From Gammaproteobacteria bacterium (GTDB lineage Bacteria > Pseudomonadota > Gammaproteobacteria > Pseudomonadales > IMCC2047), in contig JAJFKB010000020.1 in the NCBI GenBank assembly GCA_021773395.1, positions 186,001-250,000 of the forward strand: 64,000 bases of DNA, read 5' to 3'. The notes beneath the pieces were generated by a model. That model was not told the origin of the DNA. It was given only the letters and a program-made list of their open reading frames with translations, and did not search any database. Made by a program: the position numbers and the translations under genes. Below, piece by piece: positions 45,901-53,861 of the stretch; positions within the stretch are counted from its first letter, which is position 1; each line of letters opens with the position of its first letter.

Positions 45901-48471
45901 ACAGGAGTCGCCACACAAGATGCGCCTTTGTTGATTGATGTAGCAACATTACTGGGTAACGACACCGATACGGAAAGCGACACCTTATCTATCACCGCCG
46001 TTGCTAATCCTCTAAATGGTCTGGTGAGCCTGGATGGTGACTCGATCACCTTTACCCCGGATGCCGGTCATAGCGGTCCTGCCAGTTTCGAATACACCTT
46101 GTCAGACGGAACAGATACCGATACGGGTAGTGTCAATATCACCGTCAATAATGTCAATGATTCACCGGTGGCGGTTGATGACGTAGACAGTGGTCTGGAA
46201 GATGCGAGCATTGTAATTAATGTCGCGGATCTGTTGATCAACGATACAGATGCCGATGGGGATACCCTGTCAATTACGGCCGTTTCAAGTTCTGTCAACG
46301 GCGGTGCCGTACTGGATACGGGTGCCGGAACCATTACCTTTACCCCGGATGCCGATTATCATGGTCCCGCGTCCTTTGCTTATACCGTCTCAGATGGCAC
46401 GGATAGCGGTACGGGCACGGTGAATCTTACCATTAATAGTGTGAATGACGCCCCCGTTGCGGTGGATGACAGTGCCACGACCTTAAAAGATACTGCGTTG
46501 GTGATCAATGTCGCGGACCTGCTGGGCAATGATACGGATCTTGAAGGCGATACGCTCAGTATTACGTCTGTTGGTTCGCCAAGTAATGGAACGGCGGTAT
46601 TGGATGCCGGGGGCGGGATTATTACCTTTATTCCGGATACAGGCTATACCGGGCCAGCCAGCTTTGACTATGCCATCTCGGATGGATCTGATACTGCTTA
46701 CGGAACGGTCAATATCAGTGTTAATACAGCAGGCGCCATACTTGCTGTCATGGACCGAATTGCAACACCGGAAGACATACCGGTCACGATAAATGTGCTG
46801 GCAAACGACCAATATGATCCTGCCACAGTAACGGTTTCCGCAGTACAAGCAGGAAACGGTAGTACCACCATTAACTCGGATAACAGTATTAGTTATACGC
46901 CCAATACCGGCTATAAGGGCACCGACAGCTTTACCTATGAGATTAGTGATGGGGCAGCGGTTAGTTCTAACACTGTACACGTCAGTGTATCCGAAACATG
47001 GACAGGAACCAGCGGCAACAATACCAATGACTTTAGCAGCACCAGTCATCCTGTTGTATTTACCGGATTATCCGGCACTGACAACCTCACCGGTGGATCC
47101 GGAGATGACACCTTCCTGGTCAATGCCAATGGCGATAACTATTTCGACTGGATCTATGGTGGCGCTGGATATGACCGCGTGCTGGGGACCAGCGGTGATG
47201 ATGTATTTGGCTTCAAAGAACTCTCCGGTGTAGAGCTGATTGATGGCGGTGAGGGCTATGACGTGGTGCAAATCAGTCAATGGGGAACCCATCATTTGGA
47301 TTTAACACTTGTAACGCTGGATAGTATTGAACTCATCAAGGGAAGCGCTAAAAAAGATACCATTATTGGTACACCCGGTGACGACCTTATTGAAAGCCTG
47401 AGACAGTCTGATTATTTGTATGGCGGAGAAGGAAACGATGTATTTCGAGTAGATGCTACAGCTGACAATTATTATGACGCGGTATTCGGTGGACCAGGCT
47501 ACGATAGGATTGTTGGTACAAGTGGTGATGATCTTTTTGGTTATCTTGAGCTGTCAGAAATTGAAAAAATAGAGGGTGGGGAAGGCTATGATATCATTCA
47601 GGTGAGCCAGTGGGGAACGCGCGAGCTGGATCTTACGGAGGTAAATTTAGATAGTGTTGAGCTTATAAGAGGGAGTTTAAAGGGAGATACGATCATCGGC
47701 ACGAGCGGAGATGATTATATCGAAAGCCTCGACCAATCAGACCATATCTACGGTGGCGACGGAGATGACCTATTAAAAGTAAGCGCGACTGCCGATAATT
47801 ACTTTGACTGGGTATATGGTGGCGACGGCTATGACACAATCCTCGGCACTCCGGGTAATGACCTGTTTGGAATCAAGGAGCTCTCAGACGTCGAAGCAAT
47901 TCAGGGAGGAGATGGTTTTGATACCATTCAGGTAAGCAGATGGGGAACCCTGGAGCTGGATCTTTCCGGCGTCTCCCTTTATAGTGTCGAATCGATCAAG
48001 GGAAGTCCTCGGGATGACTTTATTATTGGATCACAGGGGGATGACCTGATCGAAGGAGGTGGAGGGAAAGACAACATTTCGGGCTACTCTGGGAACGACA
48101 GCTATCTGTATAGCGCGAACGACGGCCGGGACAGCATAAACAACTATTCGGAAAATTGGCTTGCAGATAAAGATGTACTAATTTTTGAGGGTTTGAATAT
48201 CAGCAGTCTTTGGTTTACTCAAAACGGTGATGATCTGGTCATTGATCACATCGGTAGCGCCGATCAGATCACCATCGATGACTGGTTTCTTGGAGATGCC
48301 TATATAGTCGATGAAATCCACGCTTCGGGGCAAGTTCTGTATGCTAATCAAGTACAACAACTGATTGATGCGATTGCTGGATTTGGTGTGGAGGAGCCTT
48401 CCAGCTTGTCTGACCTCACTCAACAGCAGCAGGATGAGTTCAATACGGCTATTGCAGCGGTTTGGCAGTAA
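39925..48471 (+). CDS. Giant RTX protein with lipase-like domain, Ig/cadherin-like and RTX repeats
   Basis: 2848 residues; AAGGAG lies 8 bases before the ATG. No signal peptide, as for type I secretion. Order: alpha/beta-hydrolase domain (about 1-350) with nucleophile S194 in GHSLGGH; RTX nonapeptides GGxGxDxLx at about 520-590; a large RTX block at about 790-1245 and another at 1325-1415; a linker with beta-roll units to about 1690; seven ~95-residue cadherin/VCBS-like repeats (1699-2350, each with EDxxxxINVxDLLxNDTD and TLSDGTDT); three 110-residue repeats starting at residues 2397, 2507 and 2617; a final RTX segment and a C-terminal end (QVQQLIDAIAGFG ... AAVWQ) typical of RTX secretion signals. 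Likely a calcium-folded secreted or surface hydrolase exported by the upstream type I system. Confidence 0.9.
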   Translation: MSMGSELYNYAELAQAAYADLIVGPTNSSSNLAMLKDADDGAGMTSTQAEQFAARYTKVIAVVDDSINTGFAATIFESSDGQLKLAIRGTDDLFGSDGDDDLEIFSNGIASEQIIAMVNWWNRVTAEVDSSVEQFTIVSYVNGTSSVPGAVSLYSVPNGNNTVTNYYLEPTANVLATGELYGRMDQELSITGHSLGGHLAMAFGSLFPDATQGVTVFNAPGFLVNTFSQSLFQALGGVVPNGQLTTNVIADESSTGSPPWNAVAGLHSRPGNEVYISIENQLSSKEPDRPAALNHSQMVLTDSLAVYNLLYQMDENLSESDFDTIFQLASNEEYKSLERIVDSLEALLDINSTALAVGNNHREALYKAVYGIQGSAAFQDLKGATTIASVNGGPETISDLAAANTESGRGYRYTLVNLLPFAIISNLAGTAADDPKYDVDNYTPEYLSDRAQMLELILKRNAADITTPESLDETLENTLYIDQKTNLKLTTGNISVVGVTETTDRIYFGDESQNVSVLGIESHKGDDRLYGMGGEDEFSGGEGDDYLEGGADNDTLKGDAGSDTLVGGAGEDKLTGGKDNDFLHGGADDNARDIYYFKLGDGHDHIGDADSGGDRIEIEGLSDLADLEFKSIGESEDTKIYIANGDNEDITDDVIFIKGTFSIIQYGQGEDAISITLNDYADDSFGISLGDKESEEQEPGDQQQITGFDGAGTYVHPIPEIIGYDPDGNPQYQNRDQYPNGFSYQADEYYDPTYVADVYEYWEAWAADPSVITPGVIHAVNFGGFYFWGSPYEDFLYGGEIPDKLVGMSGDDVIQGAGGVDVIAGGSGSDKVSGGEGNDVVIGYVSTQYLNEVYTDYALPESGLNYSDESGTTDYIEGNAGSDFLIGSRSRDIISGGTEGDSIGGGLNNDILNGDEGNDVIFGDSVLHYSPDYDQDILYANVYGNQDNYNELSTDDVIDGGKGQDILLGEFGNDLIAGGADDDIILGDRNDQLELVGSNYLSAFAFLYPYGFDEVIEFDISTLPTEAEKHGDDIINGGAGEDYIEGNGGDDIIYGELGNDIIHGDDFALEGEFHGNDTLYGGKGSDLIVGHGGKDSLYGNQGDDTIDGDNGELDGQYHGDDLIYGGEGIDAITGNGDNDTIYGGDGNDQITGDAEGLEEQHQGNDIVYGEKGNDVIFGMGGDDSLDGGAGDDILMGDNGSDQLKGGSGADTLYGGDGDDLLDGGADADGLYGEGGADTYKFNRGDGIGVIDDTSGSNKIEFGSGISLQDLFVAQYQSNSYIYFSADHEDRIQLTSVSFRNIGGVHFADGSSVNLEELIDAASGGEDYIYGGNESDSLRGGGGNDELHGFQGDDTLYGGTGDDELWAGSNSSVHVNNGNNELYGGEGNDSLYGGDGSDTLTGGEGNDAFYGKDHATGVFEGGPGNDTYHLPYYDDDISLIELPDEGEDKVFAAYDYILPENIENLEGTQNASYLVGNNLDNKITAEHTLGSILDGGEGVDILTGSWGKDTFIVDDPLDQVISNDVSFRDSVYSSSDYSIPENIKELWLLGSASYGEGNDGDNTMGAYTETASFWGHTNSSVAVTLAGRKGNDTLYGTYYGDTFIYDPGDGQDTIIEDSLGAEVDTLVFGAGIDPTDIALAQDDLNLVLTNNTNSDQVTIVNWFQENSTRYRVENIEFGDGSIWRHNVEIPALLSGGANKPPVAVDDVDNGPEDISFEIDATDLLSNDTDIDGDTLSITAVSTAQNGTVDLEGETIIFTPNEDYHGPASFQYTLSDGTDTDTGTVSLTIDSVNDAPVVVDDNTTTTEDTALVINVADLLANDTDLEGDTLSITLVGSATNGTAILDTGAGTITFTPNAGYTGPASFTYTVSDGTDTNQATVAVDVTPTVNTAPLANNDTATGSEDASLVINVADLLMNDTDIDGDTLNITAVGTTTNGTAVLDTGAGTITFAPDADYHGPASFEYTVSDGTATDSGTVNLTINSVNDGPVAQDDTGVATQDAPLLIDVATLLGNDTDTESDTLSITAVANPLNGLVSLDGDSITFTPDAGHSGPASFEYTLSDGTDTDTGSVNITVNNVNDSPVAVDDVDSGLEDASIVINVADLLINDTDADGDTLSITAVSSSVNGGAVLDTGAGTITFTPDADYHGPASFAYTVSDGTDSGTGTVNLTINSVNDAPVAVDDSATTLKDTALVINVADLLGNDTDLEGDTLSITSVGSPSNGTAVLDAGGGIITFIPDTGYTGPASFDYAISDGSDTAYGTVNISVNTAGAILAVMDRIATPEDIPVTINVLANDQYDPATVTVSAVQAGNGSTTINSDNSISYTPNTGYKGTDSFTYEISDGAAVSSNTVHVSVSETWTGTSGNNTNDFSSTSHPVVFTGLSGTDNLTGGSGDDTFLVNANGDNYFDWIYGGAGYDRVLGTSGDDVFGFKELSGVELIDGGEGYDVVQISQWGTHHLDLTLVTLDSIELIKGSAKKDTIIGTPGDDLIESLRQSDYLYGGEGNDVFRVDATADNYYDAVFGGPGYDRIVGTSGDDLFGYLELSEIEKIEGGEGYDIIQVSQWGTRELDLTEVNLDSVELIRGSLKGDTIIGTSGDDYIESLDQSDHIYGGDGDDLLKVSATADNYFDWVYGGDGYDTILGTPGNDLFGIKELSDVEAIQGGDGFDTIQVSRWGTLELDLSGVSLYSVESIKGSPRDDFIIGSQGDDLIEGGGGKDNISGYSGNDSYLYSANDGRDSINNYSENWLADKDVLIFEGLNISSLWFTQNGDDLVIDHIGSADQITIDDWFLGDAYIVDEIHASGQVLYANQVQQLIDAIAGFGVEEPSSLSDLTQQQQDEFNTAIAAVWQ
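45019..46995 (+). repeat. Seven tandem ~95-codon repeats inside the RTX giant
   Basis: Units start near 45019, 45301, 45592, 45880, 46162, 46450 and 46735, so periods are 282-291 bases. Each begins with a P-V-A-V-D-D type stretch and ends with SVNDAPVAV. Units 2-6 are very alike at DNA level, including repeated stretches such as GATACGGGTGCCGG. The seventh is most divergent. Confidence 0.85.
47113..48102 (+). repeat. Three tandem 330-base (110-codon) repeats
   Basis: Equivalent codons fall at 47113, 47443 and 47773, exactly 330 bases apart. Each unit carries DNYFDWxYGGxGYDRxxGT, SGDDxFGxxELSxxE, GGxGYDxxQxSxWGT and SIELIKGS, combining RTX-like GGxGxD turns with a longer insertion. The third unit runs into the terminal RTX turns (about 48030-48100). 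Confidence 0.8.
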
Positions 48472-48546
48472 TAATTGCAGATTTTGGATCTGCTGAGCAG
48501 CGGGTCAAGTTGAACAAACAGCTGGGTTGGTGATGGATCAGCTAAA

Positions 48547-48583
48547 AAGTGCTCAAGGGCATAATCTTTGCCCTTGAGCACTT
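48547..48583 (-). terminator. Strong bidirectional-type hairpin after the RTX gene
   Basis: A perfect 15-bp stem (AAGTGCTCAAGGGCA and its complement) with a 7-base loop. On the minus strand it is followed by TTTTTAGC, fitting rho-independent termination of the PEP-CTERM gene; on the plus strand it would stop the RTX transcript 76 bases after its stop codon, but the T-run is weak. Confidence 0.75.
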
Positions 48584-48659
48584 AAATATAGTATATGGCC
48601 CGGTTTGTCAGTAGCCAATGGGATGTCTACAAAGGCCAGTACTCCCGATTAGGATTAAT

Positions 48660-49268
48660 TTATACCTTACTTTTTCTTCTTCCAATTCCAACACCTATCA
48701 TGCCAAGGCTTAACAGAGCGAGTGTTGTCGGTGTTGGTATTTGTTGGCGGTCTCCCGTTACATAATGAAGATCGTCGTAGACAGATGGGTCCGTAATATT
48801 AATGGTGAAACTCTTGATACCGGAAGCCGCAATACCGTAAAAGCCGGAATAAGGAAACGGTATTGTGGATACCTGGTCTGGTATGACCAGTGAATCAAGT
48901 ACTCCACCACTAATGTCATATGCGGTCATGGTGTGGGGATTATTCGCAGCTCCATATACCAGGCCAAATGCAGATACAACATTGTTGAAAGTAAATGTCT
49001 GCAGACCGGACGTTACCATACATTTATCAGTCGTGCTTGACGGAGGTGTGTATTGACAATTGCCCCCACCCGATTGAACAGTGACAGTCTGGGTTGAAGT
49101 TAATGAAAAGCCTGGAAAAGTGAAGTTTGTGCCGCCTGTTGTTAATCCGTCAAATGTTTCTATTGTTGCCCCTAAAAGAGCAGGATCGGCAGCCGAGCTG
49201 ATTAATGTAGCATTTGTATGGCTACTCAATACAAACATTAGTGCGGATATGCTGAGTATTCTATACAT
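48660..49268 (-). CDS. PEP-CTERM sorting-domain protein
   Basis: About 202 residues from ATG 49268 (MYRILSISALMFVLSSHTNA, a signal peptide) with GGGG 6 bases upstream; the longer frame adds a non-signal N-terminus. The body is a beta-rich Gly/Thr/Ser domain. The C-terminus has PTPTTLALLSLGMIGVGIGRRKSKV: a PxP-type motif, a hydrophobic stretch and a basic end, the exosortase sorting signal. Such proteins are processed for export to the outer surface. The exosortase is not in this window. Divergent in strand from the RTX gene. Confidence 0.8.
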   Translation of the reverse strand: MYRILSISALMFVLSSHTNATLISSAADPALLGATIETFDGLTTGGTNFTFPGFSLTSTQTVTVQSGGGNCQYTPPSSTTDKCMVTSGLQTFTFNNVVSAFGLVYGAANNPHTMTAYDISGGVLDSLVIPDQVSTIPFPYSGFYGIAASGIKSFTINITDPSVYDDLHYVTGDRQQIPTPTTLALLSLGMIGVGIGRRKSKV

Positions 49269-49343
49269 GATTTTCCCCAAAAGCTTATAAATATACGTTG
49301 AAACTAATGAGATGCAAAGATTATGCCGTCCTATATAAAACAA

Positions 49344-49997
49344 TAGGTTGGCTTATGATTGTTGCTGTTATTGTAAAAATAGCTGACAAGTTTTTTAGTT
49401 CAGCCTGCAATATTACTGTTGCACTACATGGTATACCGGGCATCTCGGCATAGAAAAGGGCTGCATTGAATGAAGTATGTGTTTTTATGTGCTGGGAGGT
49501 TTCTAAGCCAAGAAGGGCAAGAGTATTGGTACCAAACTACGTACCCCATATTAGTGCAGCATAGGCATGAACGAAAAATTATTTTTTCCAGATCGGGGTA
49601 GCTGGTATTGTCTGGAAGATTTTCACACATAGACAACTGAGCATGGGATAAAAGTGTATATATCTGATTGTGATGTTCTGAAGAGAAATTAGGACTCTTT
49701 GCGATTCAAACTGTTTTGAATGAAAACGCCAACCCGAATGGGCAGACTTCAGAACAAGGTTATCAAGGTAAAACTGAGATCAATAGTTCACAAAACGAAT
49801 CTGTTGTATCCGGCCGTGTCGATGGGCAAAACTGCACCTATGCGTCAGCGGACGGCTACACCGTAAAGCATTGTGACTGAAACGCAGTTTCTGAGAATTT
49901 AGAGTGATTACCCAAAGGGGTGTGGGGCGGAGTAAGCAGCTGTAATTGTTATATAAATATCGCCTGGAATTAAAATAACTGCGCCATTAACCGGCCG
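49344..49997. other. 654-base gap between the PEP-CTERM gene and mltD
   Basis: The only coding-like stretch is the fragment at 49674-49880 (listed separately). The rest shows no conserved frame, RNA gene or repeat that I can recognise. Confidence 0.6.
49674..49880 (+). pseudogene. Possible gene fragment, C-terminal part of an unknown protein
   Basis: An open frame ending in TGA at 49880 encodes about 68 residues, including NPNGQTSEQGYQGKTEINSS and VDGQNCTYASADGYTVKHCD. The polar content and paired Cys suggest a former exported protein. Only a TTG at 49716 could start it, and no ribosome-binding site is evident. Probably a degraded remnant. Confidence 0.35.
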
Positions 49998-51644
49998 TCA
50001 CAAACTGGCCCGTGTAATATCAACATAGAGCTTCAAAGATTGCCCCGGCTGCAAGTATTTTTTCCGGTTAATGCCATTCCAGGACTCTATCTGGGCGATG
50101 CTGACGTTAAATTTTTGGGCGATACGGGCTAACGAATCTCCTGATCGAACGCGGTAGCCTACTTGCCGGATGATCTTTCTATCGGCAGCGGGTGAGGCAT
50201 TGCTGGCAACCTGCTGAGGTTTAGTCCAAATAACAAGCTTCTGCCCGATACGCAGACGTTCTGTGGTTCCCATGCTGTTCCAACGGGCCAACTCTCGCAT
50301 GCCGACGCCGTACTGTCTTGAGATTTTCCAGAAACTGTCCCCTGATCGGGTAGTATGAACAATCTTGGTTTTGCCTGATTTTGCAGGCGCCTGCTGTTTA
50401 CTAATAAGCCGTTGAGATGCGCTCAGTGCGTAATGCTCGGTTGCTTTGCTGGCGACGGGAATAAAAAGTACATGCCCGGCCCTTATTTTATTGTTGTTTA
50501 GGTTGTTAATGTTACGCAACGCAGAGGCAGTTGTTTGGAACCGGTTGGCAATTTTAATTAACGAATCACCTGACCTGATGGTGTAGCGCTCCCAACGCAC
50601 GCGTTTGTTAGCAGGAAGTTGCAACAAGTTTTCTTCAAAGAGGTTGGCGTTATCCACCGGGACATTGAGCCAGTGGGGGCCGTCGGGTGCAGTCGCCCAC
50701 TGATTGAAACCCGGATTGAGAAGATAGAGCTCATCCAGGGTTATTTCAGCCAGTTCTGCGGCTTGCGCCAGGTCTATTTGAGAGTCGGTATTGATCTGGG
50801 CAAAATAGGCTTTGTTCGCAACCGGTTGAAAACTAACATTAAACTTGCCCGGTGTGTTCACCAGCTGCGCCAGAGCAATCAGTTTGGGTACATAGGCCCT
50901 TGTTTCCTTAGGTAGATCCAAAGACCAGAAATCGGTTGCCTTATTCCTTCTGCGGTTTTTTTTGACCGCTTTTCTAACATTACCTTCACCTGAATTGTAG
51001 GCGGCCAACGCTAGCAACCAGTCGCCATCAAACCGCTTATTAAGATAGGATAAATAATCCATTGCTGCGCGAGTAGAGGCGACTACATCACGGCGTCCGT
51101 CATACCACCAGTTTTGTGCCAAACCGAAACGCTTCCCAGTTCCCGGTATAAACTGCCACATGCCAGATGCGCGTCCATGGGAATAGGCGAATGGATCAAA
51201 TGCGCTTTCTACAATGGGCAACAGTGCCAATTCCAGGGGCATATCACGTTTTTCAAGCTCTTCAACGACATGGAAAAGGTAGCGCTCGGCCCGGTCTGTA
51301 ACGCGATCCAGGTAATTTTGATGTCGCGCGTACCAGTTGCGTTGTGATTGAATTCTCCGGTTATCGTTGATCAGGTCCATTTGAAAGCCTGTTCGGATGC
51401 GTTGCCATACATCGCTGACGGGTACGGGTTTTTTATCAATATTGGGTATTTCGATGGCTGTCAGTACGATTTGTGCTGGCTGTTCGACTACAACTTCAGC
51501 TGGGTTGGTCACTGAACTTGATGCGGCTAGCCTGTTGGTAAGTGGTGCCTGATTCGACGGCTGTGTGCTACAGCCTAGCAGCATTGTTACCATCGCCAGC
51601 AGTAGAATGGATGACTTATTTACTTTAAATAAATAGCTCATCAT
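49998..51644 (-). CDS. mltD: Membrane-bound lytic murein transglycosylase D
   Basis: 548 residues. Lipoprotein signal with lipobox MLLGCST (Cys near residue 25). The SLT domain has LPIVESAFDPFAYSHGRASG (catalytic Glu in VESAF), MWQFIPGTGKRFGL and AYNSGEGNVRKA. Three C-terminal LysM domains begin YTIRSGDSLIKIANRF, TTRSGDSFWKISRQYG and YRVRSGDSLARIAQKF. It cleaves peptidoglycan from the outer membrane side. Followed upstream by gloB on the same strand (93-base gap), a conserved order. Confidence 0.94.
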   Translation of the reverse strand: MMSYLFKVNKSSILLLAMVTMLLGCSTQPSNQAPLTNRLAASSSVTNPAEVVVEQPAQIVLTAIEIPNIDKKPVPVSDVWQRIRTGFQMDLINDNRRIQSQRNWYARHQNYLDRVTDRAERYLFHVVEELEKRDMPLELALLPIVESAFDPFAYSHGRASGMWQFIPGTGKRFGLAQNWWYDGRRDVVASTRAAMDYLSYLNKRFDGDWLLALAAYNSGEGNVRKAVKKNRRRNKATDFWSLDLPKETRAYVPKLIALAQLVNTPGKFNVSFQPVANKAYFAQINTDSQIDLAQAAELAEITLDELYLLNPGFNQWATAPDGPHWLNVPVDNANLFEENLLQLPANKRVRWERYTIRSGDSLIKIANRFQTTASALRNINNLNNNKIRAGHVLFIPVASKATEHYALSASQRLISKQQAPAKSGKTKIVHTTRSGDSFWKISRQYGVGMRELARWNSMGTTERLRIGQKLVIWTKPQQVASNASPAADRKIIRQVGYRVRSGDSLARIAQKFNVSIAQIESWNGINRKKYLQPGQSLKLYVDITRASL

Positions 51645-51737
51645 ATTGATTTTAATAAATATATTATTTTGGCTGACACCGCAAAACCCTTGATTCTGGT
51701 ATTTGATTGCATAGCTTACTATTAATAACTATAGGTG

Positions 51738-52523
51738 CTAAAAATTATCCTTCCATTCGCGTGTAACTCGAAAAACTTCAACTTCGTCGCTTATTGCTTC
51801 TCCGCTCCTTGATTCAGCAGCTCTTCGAACGCTTTCTTGCTGACTTCTTAAAAACGGGTTTATTTTGAGTTCGTTACCAATGCTAGAGGGCAGGGTGGGG
51901 ATGTTCTGTTGTCGCCGAGCCTCACACTCTTCAATATACTGCTGTAAGGCTTCACTCTCAGGCTCTACCGCCTTGGCGAACTTCAGGTTACCCAAGGTGT
52001 ACTCATGGGCCGCGTAAAATTGAGTGTCCGATGGCAATTTCGCTAATTTGTCCAGCGAAGCATGCATTTGTGCGGCATTGCCCTCGAATATTCGGCCACA
52101 GCCTCCTGCAAATAGAGTATCTCCGCAAAAGAGAGTTGGCTCTGAAATTTTGTCGCTATAAAAGGCTATATGGTCCAGCGTATGACCAGGTACTTCCAAC
52201 ACGCTAAAAGCCGTACCTAGCACCTCAACCTGTTCACCTTCTTTGAGTTTTCGCGTGATATGCTCAATTTTTGGGTTGTGCGGTCCAAATACGGGTATGT
52301 TGTTTCCCGCAAACGCCAGCAAGTTGGCAACACCACCCACATGATCCGGGTGATGATGCGTGATCAGAATGCCCCCCAATGTCAGATTGTTGTCTTTTAG
52401 GTATTGAATGACTGGCTCGGAATCACCGGGGTCAACGACAAATGCCTGCTCAGGCTGTTCTGCACTGGTAATCAGCCAGATATAGTTATCATTGAATGCG
52501 GGGATTGGGGATATTGACAACAT
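51738..52523 (-). CDS. gloB: Hydroxyacylglutathione hydrolase (glyoxalase II)
   Basis: 261 residues. Metal motif ITHHHPDHVGGVANLL, then EVPGHTLDHIAFY and FCGDTLFAGGCGRIFEG, AAHEYTLGNLKFA, typical of glyoxalase II. The C-terminal RSQQESVRRAAESRSGEAISDEVEVF is the substrate-binding helix region. It hydrolyses S-lactoylglutathione in methylglyoxal detoxification. Divergent from the methyltransferase gene (95-base gap), a conserved pairing in gammaproteobacteria. Confidence 0.95.
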   Translation of the reverse strand: MLSISPIPAFNDNYIWLITSAEQPEQAFVVDPGDSEPVIQYLKDNNLTLGGILITHHHPDHVGGVANLLAFAGNNIPVFGPHNPKIEHITRKLKEGEQVEVLGTAFSVLEVPGHTLDHIAFYSDKISEPTLFCGDTLFAGGCGRIFEGNAAQMHASLDKLAKLPSDTQFYAAHEYTLGNLKFAKAVEPESEALQQYIEECEARRQQNIPTLPSSIGNELKINPFLRSQQESVRRAAESRSGEAISDEVEVFRVTREWKDNF

Positions 52524-52618
52524 TTGCTTCTCTCACTCTCACAACGAAAAGGCTATAATAAACGATCGGACTGTTTGCAATCCATGCTAGATGATAATAA
52601 TTCAGGAATTTTCTATCC

Positions 52619-53392
52619 ATGCGAATTTTTGGGAAGCCGCGGCAATCTCTGATCCATCGACAACGTGAATGGCGTCAATGGCATGATTCTAATATGGCAA
52701 AAGATTTGGCGTTTCTTGAACAGCAGGTCATAGACCCGATGATGAGTAAAGCTTTCGGCAATCATTTGCTGCAGCTCAGTATCGCGGGCGGACACCCGCT
52801 GTGGGAAAAATCACGGGTAGCGAATCAGACGATCATCCATTTTGACTACCCCGTAGAGGGGTTAGGACATGCGGTGGTTTCCGAACCGGAATATTTGGCC
52901 ATCGCCAACGAAAGCATTGATGTTGTGATCCTGCATCATGTTCTGGAATTTTCGTCAGGGCCACATCAAATCCTGCGAGAAGCGCAGCGCGTGCTTGCAT
53001 CCGGAGGTACGCTATTTGTATTGGGTTTCAACCCTTGGAGTCTGTGGTCGCTAAAACGGTATTTTTCATTATCCGACGCAGCGCCCTGGCAAGGCAGTTA
53101 CCTTTCTCATGCAAGAATATCCGACTGGCTAAACCTGTTGGATTTCCAATTACAGGCTACCCAATTTGGTTTTTTTAAGTTTCCGGTAAATAGTGAACGG
53201 TTGATTTCCAGCTGCCAGAAACTAGAGCAATACGGCCAAAAATATAATTGCTTTTTTGGCGGCTTTTATGTCATGGTCGCACGAAAACAGGTAGCGGGAC
53301 TCATTCCCTTAAGTAGCGAAAAGTTAAGACGCCGAATCATACCCTTTCCAGTAACTGAGCCTACGGCCAGGAGTTTAAAATCAAGTGATTGA
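52619..53392 (+). CDS. SAM-dependent methyltransferase
   Basis: 257 residues from ATG 52619; ATG 52694 is a possible shorter start. The Rossmann core of class I methyltransferases is present in part: [45 protein letters not shown]. Its motif I is weak ([12 protein letters not shown]). Genes of this type sit between gloB and rnhA in many gammaproteobacteria. The substrate is unknown. It overlaps rnhA by 8 bases. Confidence 0.8.
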   Translation: MRIFGKPRQSLIHRQREWRQWHDSNMAKDLAFLEQQVIDPMMSKAFGNHLLQLSIAGGHPLWEKSRVANQTIIHFDYPVEGLGHAVVSEPEYLAIANESIDVVILHHVLEFSSGPHQILREAQRVLASGGTLFVLGFNPWSLWSLKRYFSLSDAAPWQGSYLSHARISDWLNLLDFQLQATQFGFFKFPVNSERLISSCQKLEQYGQKYNCFFGGFYVMVARKQVAGLIPLSSEKLRRRIIPFPVTEPTARSLKSSD

Positions 53393-53837
53393 GCACGTTG
53401 AAATGTTTACCGACGGGGCCTGCAAAGGTAATCCTGGCCCTGGCGGATGGGGTGCTTTGTTGCGCTATAAAAACAGGGAAAAAAGTCTCTATGGTGGAGA
53501 GCTGAATACGACTAATAATCGTATGGAGTTGATGGCTGTCATAGAAGGCTTACGCTCACTCACGCGTTCCTGTGAGATCGTCATCACAACGGATTCTGAA
53601 TATGTTAAAAACGGAATCACCCGTTGGATACAGGGATGGAAAAAACGTGGATGGAAAACTGCAGCCAGGAAACCAGTTAAAAATGAAGATCTGTGGCGAC
53701 TGCTGGAAAGCGAAGCGGCAAAGCACCAAATTGAGTGGAAATGGGTCAAGGGGCACAGTGGGCATCACGAAAATGAGCTGGCGGATGAGTTGGCCAATCT
53801 AGGAGTTGAAAAAGTGCTAAATGGTAAACGGGTTTAG
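53385..53837 (+). CDS. rnhA: Ribonuclease HI
   Basis: 150 residues from GTG 53385. The DEDD catalytic pattern is seen: D9 ([17 protein letters not shown]), E48 ([13 protein letters not shown]), D70 ([13 protein letters not shown]) and D134 ([11 protein letters not shown]), plus the [16 protein letters not shown] loop. It cleaves RNA in RNA-DNA hybrids. It is followed by dnaQ (24-base gap), as in E. coli and relatives. Confidence 0.95.
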   Translation: MIEHVEMFTDGACKGNPGPGGWGALLRYKNREKSLYGGELNTTNNRMELMAVIEGLRSLTRSCEIVITTDSEYVKNGITRWIQGWKKRGWKTAARKPVKNEDLWRLLESEAAKHQIEWKWVKGHSGHHENELADELANLGVEKVLNGKRV

Positions 53838-53861
53838 CATGTTTGGGAGGCAGGTAAGTTA

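Noticed and set aside
46483..47049. 188-codon minus-strand frame in the repeat region
   Set aside because: Low stop frequency on the antisense strand comes from the biased codons of the Ig-like repeats; no start signal or family is visible.
49424..49636. 70-codon minus-strand frame upstream of the PEP-CTERM gene
   Set aside because: Cys/Tyr-rich composition unlike a real protein, no ribosome-binding site and no family.
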